Part shown: positions 1 to 9,814 of the stretch, piece after piece
Position numbering within the stretch: the first letter of the stretch is position 1
How the letters are laid out: each line of letters starts with the position of its first letter
Assembly (NCBI GenBank): GCA_019096195.1
Contig: JAGTXK010000087.1
Span: forward strand, 186,001-250,000
Source of the DNA: Boletus sp. NGJ
Taxonomy: Eukaryota > Basidiomycota > Agaricomycetes > Boletales > Boletaceae
Reading direction: 5' to 3'
Length of the DNA: 64,000 bases
Notes under the pieces: generated by a model
What the model saw: the letters and a program-made list of their open reading frames with translations, nothing else
Databases searched by the model: none
What the model was told of the DNA's origin: nothing
Program-made: the position numbers and the translations under genes

Positions 1-107
1 GTCCATGTAGTCGTTGGTTCAAGCTACTTGGGTATGTGTTCAGACAAACGTGTAATTACATTGAAAGACCAGCGTGTCCAAAAATGCGACAATAATGCTA
101 TCCATCT

Positions 108-893
108 TTAATTCGGTAGTAGAGTTGATATGAGATACGTCCAGACAACCCAAGTCCATCCTCTTAATTCGTCGTCGTGTCTCACAGCAGGAAACCGTGG
201 GGCATTCTCGCACTGTTCGCGAGGAATGCAGTTCCGGAATATCAAGTTCCGGATGGCGTCCTGTGAATAAGTTCGACGTGTACGAGCGAGTGCAAGGTCG
301 TAGGGATCGTCATCAATGGAGGTGATGCATGCGTGATCAACGAATTCCATGCCATGATTTGAAAGCTCAACGGCGTTCCTGTGCCACCAATTCTCCATAT
401 CTCCACGCGCGTTCTCCAGTCCGGTTACGACGATGACCATGGGGACGGGGCTTTCCCGGATCAACGAGCGTACTGAACGGTAGTGACGGACCAGCGCTCG
501 TGTGGCTCTGGAGGCGCGAACGCAGTAGATCAAGAGAGACGGTTCGTTCCTTTTGAGGCGATTTCGAAGAAACGTTTTCAAGTTCCTTTCTGTAATGGCC
601 GCTCGGAAGAGTCCAAAAGAACCGCCGTCGAGACCGGCCGTGTCCCATAGCTTGTACTTCCTCCCACTAATGATCACATCGTATTGTTGAGTGCGGGTGG
701 TGCATGCGTTCGCATCTGGAGAGGTCTTTGCAACCTGCGAGCCGACGATAAGATTGATGATGGAACTTTTTCCTACACCACTCTCGCCAAAGACAATCAC
801 GTTTTGCACAGGGCGTGATTCTTGCTAGGGGGGGGGGGGGGGGGTCACATAAATACAGATTACACTCGAGTGTAGACGGACCATTAATGACAT
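108..893 (-). CDS. AIG1-like P-loop GTPase A, single domain
   Basis: A small GTPase; the continuous P-loop frame covers 108-824. G1 is GESGVGKSS, a CT pair marks the switch I region, G3 is WDTAGL, the G4 position reads VVTGLEN followed by 'MENWW', and an HACIT box follows. The open frame as such begins at a GTG (809), so I infer a spliced leader: ATG at 893, four codons, then a 57-bp intron (825-881, donor GTCCGT, acceptor CTAG after a 17-base C tract on the coding strand), joining in phase 0 to a QESRP... exon. The short tail lacks the basic/UBA-like C-terminal module of the longer paralogs and ends in a hydrophobic stretch (WTWVVWTYLISTLL) that could touch a membrane. Family placement is by motif order. 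The substrate (GTP) is assumed from the fold, and G4 is not canonical. The leader exon is the weakest part of the model. Confidence 0.8.
828..844. repeat. G17 homopolymer in the leader intron of GTPase A
   Basis: Seventeen consecutive G on the plus strand are seventeen C on the coding strand of GTPase A, directly before the inferred CTAG acceptor. It would serve as an extreme polypyrimidine tract. Length is likely to vary between strains or assemblies. Confidence 0.85.
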
Positions 894-1988
894 CGGGATA
901 GGGTTCCCAACGCTCGAAACGTCTTCTGGAGTGAGGAATTAGAGTCAAGGGTCTGTCAACTTGTTGGAAGGTCGAGCTGGCAAAGTGTAGCTGATCGGAT
1001 TATAAGTAGACTTGGCGTCCAGACCATGCCCTCCCGACACTCGCTGAACATTCTAATCCTGATATCTGGGGTCACGGTGGTGTGACTGATATGATGGTGC
1101 GCACGAGGCCCGGGCCCTTGTAATAAAAACGCCCGGGATCCACACCACGAATCTACTAAAAATTCAGCGCACAACGCACAAAGTATGACACTTGGACGTT
1201 CACCAAGATTTTCCACCCATCTCCGAGTCGGCTCTGCCAGGAAAATTGATTATGCTTTGATGCGACAAATAAGCGTTCCAAGCGGAGCCTTGTTGATATC
1301 ACCAAACTCAGTCCAGGGTTGCTGGCCTTGCTGGCCCCACGAGGCGTTCAAATCTGGCCACAGCATCATTCTTTGCTGACAAGGTGAAATGGCACGTTGC
1401 AATGGCATCAGGCAGGTGTTGCCCAATCCCACATTGCGCTGTTTCAAAGACATAATATTAACAAAGTAACAGGTTGCCAAGTTTTGTTGTCCCCGAGAAT
1501 GTGGGCCTAAAGTCACTGCGAGCGTCCGTGGACAACCAACTGTCCGAGGGAATCGATCCTTTGTGGTTTTCGGACCCTGCTGATATGTTAAGCTTGGGCG
1601 TGAGCGCCCTATAACCCACTCGATGGACGTCTATCAATCCATGTGTTGGCACCAAGCCGCATGGTTTGCCACGAGGCAGCGTCGACTGCCTTTGAAACCA
1701 AACCTCCCCCGTCCAAACCTCCATTCAAATCCTTCTGCAGAAACCGGGGTTCTTTCAGTCTGTCCATTACAATGAGTTCAGATTCATTCATCAACCTCTC
1801 AAAGGTAAAACCCCCATTCCCATGAATTGTTGTCGTCACAGCCGCTGATGTCCGCCATCCGGGTTGTTTTGCTCTAGGTGAAGTCTATACTTCCGTCTTT
1901 TACGTTCCGTCAGACGGTCCAGGGGGAGAGATCCCTTTTCCGTACTTCCTCAAACTTGTTTGCAACTGGAAGCGCCGAAAGCTTTCAT
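894..1988. other. Intergenic region between divergent GTPases A and B
   Basis: About 1.1 kb between two divergently transcribed GTPase genes. Open frames on the minus strand (for example 1458-1839) are short, have no motif I recognise and overlap each other in different frames, so I do not call them. The stretch probably holds both promoters. Confidence 0.5.
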
Positions 1989-4107
1989 ATGGCTGGTAAT
2001 GTTCGAGCGGACGATTGTCATTGAGTAGAACTCATGAGTGTTTTGCTCAGGATATACACCACCTCCCGGTGATTCACCACCCGCAGCGCAGCCTCAGACC
2101 ATCAACGTCGTACTTTTCGGCGAAACTGGTGTTGGTAAAAGTTCTGTCATCAACCTCATTGCTCGGAAGGAGGTTGCAAAAGTCTCATCGGACGTTAATG
2201 GTTGCACGATGCAATCCACGCGCCACGATATCGCCTTCGATGGCATGAATTTCGCCATATTCGATACCATCGGCCTCGAGGAACCCCAAATGGGAGTCAA
2301 CGGCTACCTGAAAGCTATTGGAAAGGCGTACGAGCTCATCATGAGGCTGGGAGCTGCTGGCGGCATCCACCTTTTGCTGTTTTGCATGCGCGGGGGCAGA
2401 ATAACGGCGACTACACAAAGCAACTACCGATTGTTCTGTGAATGTCTCTGTAACACAAAGGTACCCATAGCGCTCATTTTCACCGGCCTAGAAAGGGAAA
2501 TGGAAATGGAGGACTGGTGGACGAGAAACAGGGCCCATATAGAGCACTACGGCATCAAAAGCGATGGCCATGCTTGCATCACAGCAGTCCAGGATGACAC
2601 TCCCGGAGAAGATCTCAAGTACACGGAGTCGCAAACTAAGATACGCGAGCTTCTGAAAAGTTGCGCTCTCAAAAACGATGCCTTTTTACCAGAACCACTC
2701 ACTTGGTTCGCCAAGATTGGGAGGGGGATGAGGAGTTTCATCGAGAAGCATAAGAACCCGAAGAGGAGGGATGTTATGAAGGTATTGACGCATCGTTGCA
2801 AACTGGACCCGGAGACCGCAAGGAAGATCGTAGATATGATGGAGAAAGGCGATCCGGAGACCAAGGACGAGAACAAGGACGAGCAGGCGGGGAACACGGA
2901 AGGTGGAGGTCGGCCTAACCCAGAAGTGAAACCCGAGAGAGACGAGAGAGAGGTGGCGAAGGAGAACGTGACGAATAACAATGCCCCATCGAACCAGCCA
3001 GGCGATGTCAAGGCTGACCTTCATGTCGAGGGGATAGGGGAGAAGGATGAGAGGAAAGCCGCGAAGAGGATCGTTGCGAAAGACCATACCCCGCCGAACC
3101 AGCTAGGTGATGTCAAGGCTGAGCCTCATGTCGAGGGGATAGCACCGAACCAGCTAGGCGATGTCAAGGCTGACCTTCATGTTGAGGGGATAGGGGAGAA
3201 GGATGAGAGGAAAGCCGCGAAGAGGATCGTTGCGAAAGACCATACCCCGCCGAACCAGCTAGGTGATTTCAAGGCTGAGCCTCATGTCGAGGGGATAGCA
3301 CCGAACCAGCTAGGCGATGTCAAGGCTGACCTTCATGTCGAGGGGATAGGGGAGAAGGATGAGAGGAAAGCCGCGAAGAGGATCGTTGCGAAAGACCATG
3401 CCCCGCCGAACCAGCTAAGTGATGTCAAGGCTGATCCTCATGTCGAGGGGATGGGGGAGAAGGATGAGAGGAAAGCCGCGAAGAGGATCGTTGCGAGAGA
3501 CCATACCCCGCCGAACCAGCTAGGTGATGTCAAGGCTGAGCCTCATGTCGAGGGGATAGAATGCAAGACTGAGAGGAAGGCTGAGAAGAGGATCGTTGCA
3601 AAAGATCATGCCCCGCCGAACCAGCTGGGCGATGTCAAGGCTGAGCCTCGTGTCGAGGGGATGGAGGGGATGGATGAGAGGAAGGCTGCGAAGAAGAAGA
3701 ACGTGGGGAAAGACCATGCCCCGCCGAACCAGCTGGGCGATGTCAAGGTTGAGCCTCGTGCCGAGGGGATGGAGGCGTTGGGTGCGAAGATGAACATGAC
3801 GAGAGACCGTGTCTCGCCGAACCAACTAGACGATGTCAAGACTGAGCCTCGTACCGGTGCGATGGAGCGGAGAGATGAGAGGGATATTGCAAAGAAACAC
3901 GTCGTGAAAGACCATGCCCCGTCGAACCAGCGAGGCGACGTCAAGGCTGAACATCGTATCGATGGCGGGCAACACAAGTACGGGGGCGGTGGGGATCAAT
4001 CTCTGGGTGCGGACGTAGCAGAGCAGGCGAAGCAAGGCGATATCAAGAAGAGGCCACACTCATCGTTGCCTTCTCGATCGAGGCATGTTGTCGGTTCCCA
4101 GTCATGA
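1989..4107 (+). CDS. AIG1-like GTPase B fused to a long charged repeat tail
   Basis: The G domain is about 230 residues long. It has G1 GETGVGKSS, switch I GCT, G3 FDTIGLEEP, the family block TATTQSNYRLF, a G4 position reading FTGLERE, then 'MEDWW..N' and HACIT. After it come a tryptophan-led amphipathic segment and a basic UBA-like segment (KVLTHRCKLDPETA). The last ~390 residues are hydrophilic and mostly a tandem repeat with core NQLGDVKAEPHVEG and linker DERKAAKRIVAKDH. The start is inferred: ATG at 1989 in a 7-nt first exon (ATG GCT G), a 55-bp intron at 1996-2050 (GTAATG...CTCAG), then GA TAT in the correct phase, giving MAGYTPPP. The open frame itself begins only at a GTG (2038). The tail is predicted to be disordered. 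No other GTPase in the window carries such a tail, so it was probably acquired late in this lineage. Confidence 0.85.
2986..3966 (+). repeat. Coding tandem repeat (105 bp and 156 bp periods) in GTPase B
   Basis: The motif GATGTC (once GATTTC, once GACGTC) recurs at 3004, 3109, 3160, 3265, 3316, 3421, 3526, 3631, 3739, 3832 and 3937. The basic unit is 105 bp (35 codons). In the 5' part a 105-bp unit plus a 51-bp truncated unit form a 156-bp higher-order block: 3001-3156 and 3157-3312 differ at only two positions as read by eye. All spacings are multiples of three, so frame is kept. Divergence grows towards the 3' end, which points to recent expansion at the 5' side. Confidence 0.92.
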
Positions 4108-5401
4108 CTATATTCTCATAAATGTTGTGTACTACATGTAACTCAAATTTCACTGAGCTAATCTCCCGAGTAAACTCTAGTTCACGGGCAAGCATCCCTG
4201 GCAGAATCGATGACCACCAAGCTACTGTTGAGTTGTTCGTTCTTAAAGGTAGGAACAACCGTTCCCTGTTAGTCGAAATATTCTTCGTTGCTTGGGTGAT
4301 GTTCCAAACCATTTCCTAGCTCAAGGTACTACTAGTCCTCTTAAAAAGAGCTCAAGCATGCTATAACGTGAGGTAAGCGAGTGCGCAGTGAATTCAATAT
4401 AAACGGTTTCAGGAACCCCGGGAATACAGTCAACGCATCCTCGTCGGGGTTGCACTGAGATGCTATGACTTTCTGAAGATGAGCCACTAGGGTATGTCTT
4501 AAAGTTGTCCCACCGGTACACGGTGAAAATGATTTGTAGGCGCATTACTACATTTGCGATCACGGCACTTACAGTAACACATCCTTTTGCTTCGCAGAGT
4601 TACTCTCAGCTTTTACTTGTAGCCCAAGGCTACACACACTTACGAAGCGTCGCAAACGTATCATACGAAAATGCAGTTCTCAATCTACTTGAGGTACCAT
4701 GGCAGTACCGTGACAAAACGGTAAACCAACCATTCACAAAGGTTTGAACTATCGTTGGTTCCGTTCTGATATGACACAGAGACGTTACACGGGTGAAAGC
4801 GCGCCAAAGGTGCTTTCAAGCCTGACATCCACTCCGCAGAACGAACCACGAAAAATAAATATTAACCTGGGTCTTTCTTAGGTCGAATTGACCCTTGCGA
4901 GAATCTAATTGTTCACTCCGAGTGACGATGAAGTCTCACACGACGTCCGTGCCATCTGCGTATTGTCGTTTGTCTTTCCGGACCACATTCTCCACTATGC
5001 AACGAAAGTGCGGGTCGATGCAAGGTATTCAAAACTTGACGGACTTCGTTGCCCAACCGGGGAGGCACAACCCCCGTCATGTCGGAGTGCATACGAGGAG
5101 AGATTATATAGGTCTCATGGGTGACGTATTCTATCAGCGTATGGCGACTGAGAGATTGTCTATTTCATGATTTAAACACGTCACTTTTATCCATCGTCTG
5201 AGTGTCGTTGTCTCGATGAGAAGAGTGAATATTTCCTGCCTGCAGGTCGGCAGATCTTCAGACAGTTGAATCGTTGGTCCCTCATGGCTGGAAGAAAACG
5301 ATGACAGGTTCGTCCAATCCGGACTGCCAATGGGTAGGAGAGATTGTCCAAGAAGCTGTCCCTGTTAACTAGTACCCATTTCTACAAAGAAAATTCGAGC
5401 A
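4108..5401. other. Intergenic region between convergent GTPases B and C
   Basis: About 1.3 kb downstream of both neighbours. Small frames at 4505-4747 and 4895-5170 show no motif I know and no credible splice context. I see no repeat or RNA gene. Confidence 0.45.
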
Positions 5402-6755
5402 CTAGGTTGAGATACGTCTAGTAAAGAAAGCCTTGCTATGCCTACAGAACTTTTGGAACTTCGTTAACTTTTCCTCGAATTTTATCAGGCACTTCTCCTC
5501 AATGAGCGTGGCCAAGGCTTCATCGGCTCTTTCTACCATCTCCCTTGCACTATCAGGACCAGGGTAGTAAGTCGGATTGGCAATTATTTCTCCGTTGTGT
5601 GAGGACGACAAAAACCTCCACATCGTAGCCGCAGCCTCATGGTTGTCAAGTCCTACGAAAATGATGATAATCGGACACGTCTTTCCACCAAATGATACGT
5701 GGAACTGCTCAAGAGCAGTCCACGTCCGGTCTGATTCAGAATGTGCATCAGCGTAAAAGATGAGAAGATCCGTCCGCTGCATCGTCTCCACGTAAAGTTT
5801 TGGATCCCCAAGAAGCTGGGCGTCAACATAGAGACATCTATACTTCTGGTCACTGTCGCAGGTTGCTCCATATTCTGCGACAGTTGGGAAGGGATGGACC
5901 CGATTGACCGGCTCTGTGGCATCACAGATCATGATCAGAGGCGCCACCCTTTTCTCCGTTGAGCGGAGCAGAGCGCGAACATCAGGTAGGGAAGCAGAAA
6001 TCAACGCGTCTTCGTCCGCTTCCCAGGTTACGTCGTCGAACTTTGCTCGCACAAGATCACGAAGCACGTCTCGAGACTGCTTCAGCCGGTTTTGAATGGC
6101 GGGATGGTCGCTCCGTATCGTGGTGACACATGCATGGGCATCGAACCGCATACCATGTTTGATCAAGTCTCTTTCATGTTCGGTCCACCACGCCTCCATG
6201 TCTCCTTCATAATTCTCTAGCCCAGTAACGACCAAAGCCACCGGAACTTTCTTGCGACATATTGCGGCGTAGAAGATATTGTAGTTCCGGAGCAGCGCTT
6301 GCCTGACCCTGGTACCGCGGACGCAGTACACAAGCAGATCGATGCCGTTCCATCGAGTTATGTGGCGGAGGAAAGCCTTGAGACTACTTTCGGCTTGTGC
6401 AGCAGGCATGGTCCCTTCAGTGCCTTCGTCCAACCCGACGGTATCCCAGAGATTCACGCTGAGACCGTCAAGGAGGATCGGGTGGCATTGATACCGAAAC
6501 GTGCACCCGGCAGCGTTATTTGAAGTCTGGGTGATATCCTTCCCTGCAATCATGTTGATGACTGACGACTTTCCAACGCCACTTTCGCCAAACACGACGA
6601 CATTTCGAGCTCGAAGCAGATCACGCTGTTGTTTTTGCCAGCAACAAGTCAGCCAGGCAACCATCGAGGCGTGTAGCACTTACACCTGGGTCTGGCGTGA
6701 GAGCAGAGAATGGGGGGAAAACTGACTCGCAGGCACTTTGCGCACACGAATCCAT
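5402..6755 (-). CDS. Tandem GTPase C: active-looking N domain, dead C domain
   Basis: The predicted protein has about 431 residues. The first G domain is intact by motif: GESGVGKSS, AGCT, WDTVGLDE, VVTGLEN with 'MEAWW', and HACVT. From about residue 255 a second copy of the fold follows without a P-loop. Its strands DLLIFYADAH and PIIIIFVGLDN align by eye with DLLVYCVRG and PVALVVTGLEN of the first, but no GxxxxGKS or DTxG can be seen. I place the start at ATG 6755: a 72-nt exon encodes MDSCAQSACESVFPPFSALT..., followed by a 58-bp intron (6626-6683, donor GTAAGT, CTGAC branch-like site, acceptor CAACAG), joining in phase 0 to RDLLRARN just before the P-loop. A read-through start at 6679 is the alternative. 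The dead domain may regulate or dimerise with the live one; that is inference. Confidence 0.83.
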
Positions 6756-7456
6756 GGGTCCAGGGATACTGACAGAAGTCGCCGGGATGATCAATCTGTC
6801 GAGGCGCCGTCGAATATCCTACAAAAATGTCAACAGTTAGCAACTTATAGTGACAACGTCTACAACCTGTAGGATTGTACTGCATTTAACTACTTACTGG
6901 TAAGGATGTCTCATTTGGTGTAGGAAGACTCTGTTCGCCGAGCATGGCCATATTTGTGGCCATCTAGTCACAACACAGTTGTTGTGGTTCTGGGATCTGC
7001 ACACCAGATTCCAACGACTCCTGGGCCAGTACGGTTCAACGAGGCCAAGGCATGGCCGCGAACGCGACTCCAAATGTTGAGGTGACTGTGCCGAGACGCA
7101 TGCAACACAACTCCACAGAATGGACACAAAACATGTGCACACATCCTGGCTTCAGCGCGCCAATAATACGAAATCGTTTACAATCCCTTGACCCAGTCCA
7201 GTATCACACACGAGGAGTTCTCATGTTGTTCGGCCGGCAACCTATACTGTGTAGCGAAGATGATGCCTTGCCAAGTTTCCCAAGATAATTGATCAAACGG
7301 AGAACATCTTGAACCAGCGGGTTCCTTGCTTCCTGAGAGTGTTCGACACAGCCCGTGTCTGCCAGTCTGCTCGCAAACAGGACCCTGGGCAGGTATTTGC
7401 AAGTTCGGAGCACTTGGATGAGATTTCTGAACTAACGAACTTATGCATAGCACTTC
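6756..7456. other. Intergenic region between divergent GTPases C and D
   Basis: About 700 bp shared upstream region. A likely 5'UTR intron of gene D (7393-7450, donor GTATTT, CTAAC branch-like site, acceptor GCATAG) ends 7 bp before its ATG. Other small frames are not supported. Confidence 0.5.
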
Positions 7457-8272
7457 ATGTCTTCACGCGATGTCGCCCAAAATATCGTCATATTCGGGGA
7501 GACTGGTGCAGGAAAAAGCTCGCTCGTCAACCTCATCCTGGGTCGGAATGTCGCCGCAACGTCTTATGGTACCGACGGGTGTACCTTGGATTCCACCCTA
7601 TACGAAACCGATGTTGGGGAATATCATCTCCGTATCTATGATACCGTGGGCTTAAACGAGCCTCAACTAGGGGCTGAACACTATCTCGCCGCCATCGAAA
7701 AAGCACACCAGTTGATAACTTCCTTGAACAATGGCGGTGGTGTTCACCTACTCGTGTTTTGCGTTCGGGGTGGTAGAATCACCGCGACCACCCAACACAA
7801 TTATAGGTTATTCTACGAATTTCTCTGTTGTCGCCTAGTCCCCATCGCGCTCGTCATCACAAACCTGGAGTCCGAGACACCGATGGAGCGATGGTGGCAA
7901 CAAAACTCGCATGAGTTCACCAGATTCGGTATCGATTCCATAGCGCATGCGTGCGTCACCTGTACGCCAGGTTATGGAAACATGTACGCGGACAAATATG
8001 AAGAATCCAAGACGTTGATTTCGGATCTTCTTGCTAAGTGTGCTACGCAACACGCCTACGCTATCGACACTCGAACTTGGTTGACCAGCTTCTCACTCTA
8101 TCTCCGACAATTGGTCTACACTCGACACGTCCACAGCAGGAAGCAAATGGTACACATGTTGGTGTCACGTTGTGGGATGAGTCGGGATGATGCAGAAGTC
8201 GTGGTTTACAGGGTAGAGCAGGGTGGTTTGGAGGAAAGCCAACGGAAGGTGTTACGGTGTACAATGCAGTAA
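7457..8272 (+). CDS. AIG1-like P-loop GTPase D, single domain
   Basis: 271 residues from the first ATG. It has G1 GETGAGKSS, switch I GCT, G3 YDTVGLNEP, block TATTQHNYRLF, a G4 position reading VITNLESE with 'MERWW..N', then HACVT. The C-terminal part has the family arrangement: a W-led amphipathic helix (WLTSFSLYLRQLV), a basic linker and a UBA-like segment (MLVSRCGMSRDDAEVVV). An intron directly upstream of the ATG (7393-7450) matches the position of the leader introns in the paralogs, but here no upstream coding ATG joins in frame, so I take it as a 5'UTR intron. The gene lies head-to-tail with GTPase E (460 bp gap), which resembles it most in having an alanine in GxGAGKSS and GLNEPQ in G3, consistent with tandem duplication. 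Confidence 0.88.
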   Translation: MSSRDVAQNIVIFGETGAGKSSLVNLILGRNVAATSYGTDGCTLDSTLYETDVGEYHLRIYDTVGLNEPQLGAEHYLAAIEKAHQLITSLNNGGGVHLLVFCVRGGRITATTQHNYRLFYEFLCCRLVPIALVITNLESETPMERWWQQNSHEFTRFGIDSIAHACVTCTPGYGNMYADKYEESKTLISDLLAKCATQHAYAIDTRTWLTSFSLYLRQLVYTRHVHSRKQMVHMLVSRCGMSRDDAEVVVYRVEQGGLEESQRKVLRCTMQ

Positions 8273-8731
8273 CCACATGTAAATTATGTACACCTCAAGT
8301 CCTGGTTCCCGAACCCATTATCTTGAGTTTCCTCAAGGCTTCCGTCGAGCCTACAAAGTCACCCCCATAATGCGAACGTACGTGTGACGAGCCGGCGTAA
8401 TTTTGTACGTCAAATCGGTACACCCGGGCCTCCTGACATCAACGAGGCGTTAAGGGTGAAATAGCCAATTTCCCCGTAACCCGCCAGTGATGATGTGGTG
8501 AGATCGATCGATCTGCAGCAGCACGAGTACTCTTTACCCGCACTATCGTCGAGATCAAGCAAGACATATCATCCACATTGTGCGCGCGACCCACTCCCCC
8601 GCTGTAGCCCATTCTTCCCCGGTACCTCACCCTCTAGGACCATTACCGACTTCACGTTCGCGTTGTACCCTTCGCCTCTGTAGAAACGACCATGGCGAAA
8701 CACGCCATTGCTCCCCTTGCGGGTGTGTATC
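8273..8731. other. Spacer between tandem GTPases D and E
   Basis: About 460 bp holding the 3' end of D and the promoter of E. Nothing else is recognised. Confidence 0.45.
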
Positions 8732-9717
8732 ATGCCCGGCATGAAGAAGACCCACCATTGCAAAAGAGAAAGGTCAGAATCCGTCTCCAATGGTGCGGCG
8801 TCCGAGACTGAACATGCCCTCGTCTCATCTGTCAGAGTCAGACTCTACCCCTGCCGCCGACTAGCGAGTTTCGGCCGTTTCAGTGCCGATCCAACGTTGT
8901 GCTCTTCGGAGAAATGGGAGCCGGCAAAAGCTCGCTTGTCAACCTCATCTTGGGTTCAGATCATGATGTGGCAAGGACTTCATCTGGCGCCTCGAGCTGT
9001 ACCTTGGATGCCAGACCCTACGACGTTACGATCCAAGGGCGGGATTTTCGCATATTCGACACTGTCGGCTTGAACGAACCTCAGTCGCTCAGGGACCCCG
9101 ATTGCTTGATCGGCGCTATCAACAAGGCATATCGTCTTATTAGGTTCTTGTCCGACACCGGGGGCATTAACTTGCTGGTGTTCTGTATACGAAAGGGTAG
9201 GATCACCGCCAATATGCATCAGAATTACCTGCTTTTCCACGATTTCCTCTGCCACAAGAAAGTGCCCATTGCTATCGTTGTCACTCATCTCGAGCATGAA
9301 GAAAACATGGAAAATTGGTGGTTAGAGAACGAACCTCACTTCACACACTGTGGCATCTGCGTCATCGGTCACGCTTGCACCACCACAAAACGAGAATTCG
9401 GTGACCGATATCATTCCTCTAGGCAGGCGGTCCACGATCTTCTAATTACCCATGGTTGTGGAGTAGGCTTCATGCAGGAGAGGGTCAGCTGGGTGACAGA
9501 GTTGTTCCAGAAATTGCTGGATTTCGTGGGCTTCCAACCTCGCTTGGACTCTTTCAAAGTCAGGGCGCAAAAACTTCGCGAATATGGACTGAGGGAGGAC
9601 GAGATAACTGCGCTCCTGGTAAAAATCAGTGCAGCTGACGAAGATATGGACCTCGTCAAGCCACTGCGACCACATGTCCTCACGCTGCTCCGCGGTCGCC
9701 GAGGCACACATATATGA
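8732..9717 (+). CDS. AIG1-like P-loop GTPase E, single domain
   Basis: G1 is GEMGAGKSS, switch I SCT, G3 FDTVGLNEP, G4 position VVTHLEHE with 'MENWW..N', then HACTT. A W-led amphipathic helix and a C-terminal UBA-like segment (LREYGLREDEITALL) follow. The frame containing the P-loop has no ATG upstream of it: a stop lies at 8809 and the open frame starts at a GTG (8899). A leader exon from ATG 8732 to 8830 (33 codons, MPGMKKTHHCKRERSESVS...) ends in phase 0, and a 53-bp intron (8831-8883, donor GTCAGA, acceptor TTTCAG) joins it to TGC CGA TCC AAC, giving CRSNVVLFGE. This mirrors the leader introns of other members. The donor is not perfect, so the leader is a strong inference rather than a certainty. 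The gene converges on RDH54 with less than 100 bp between stop codons. Confidence 0.84.
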
Positions 9718-9814
9718 CGTCTATTGAATTAATAATGAGTGTGTAACAACATCCATCCATCTGTGATACCTGTCAAGTCAGTTGAAGCAATTCAGTGAGG
9801 TTTACGTCTGAGTT

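Noticed and set aside
2547-3825. Long minus-strand open frames of 100-154 codons across the repeat tail of GTPase B
   Set aside because: They are shadows of the coding repeat: the same 35-codon period appears in them, and the plus frame carries the conserved GTPase.
2986-3966. CRISPR-like or satellite array
   Set aside because: Units are contiguous without unique spacers, keep the reading frame and continue a protein; the context is eukaryotic.
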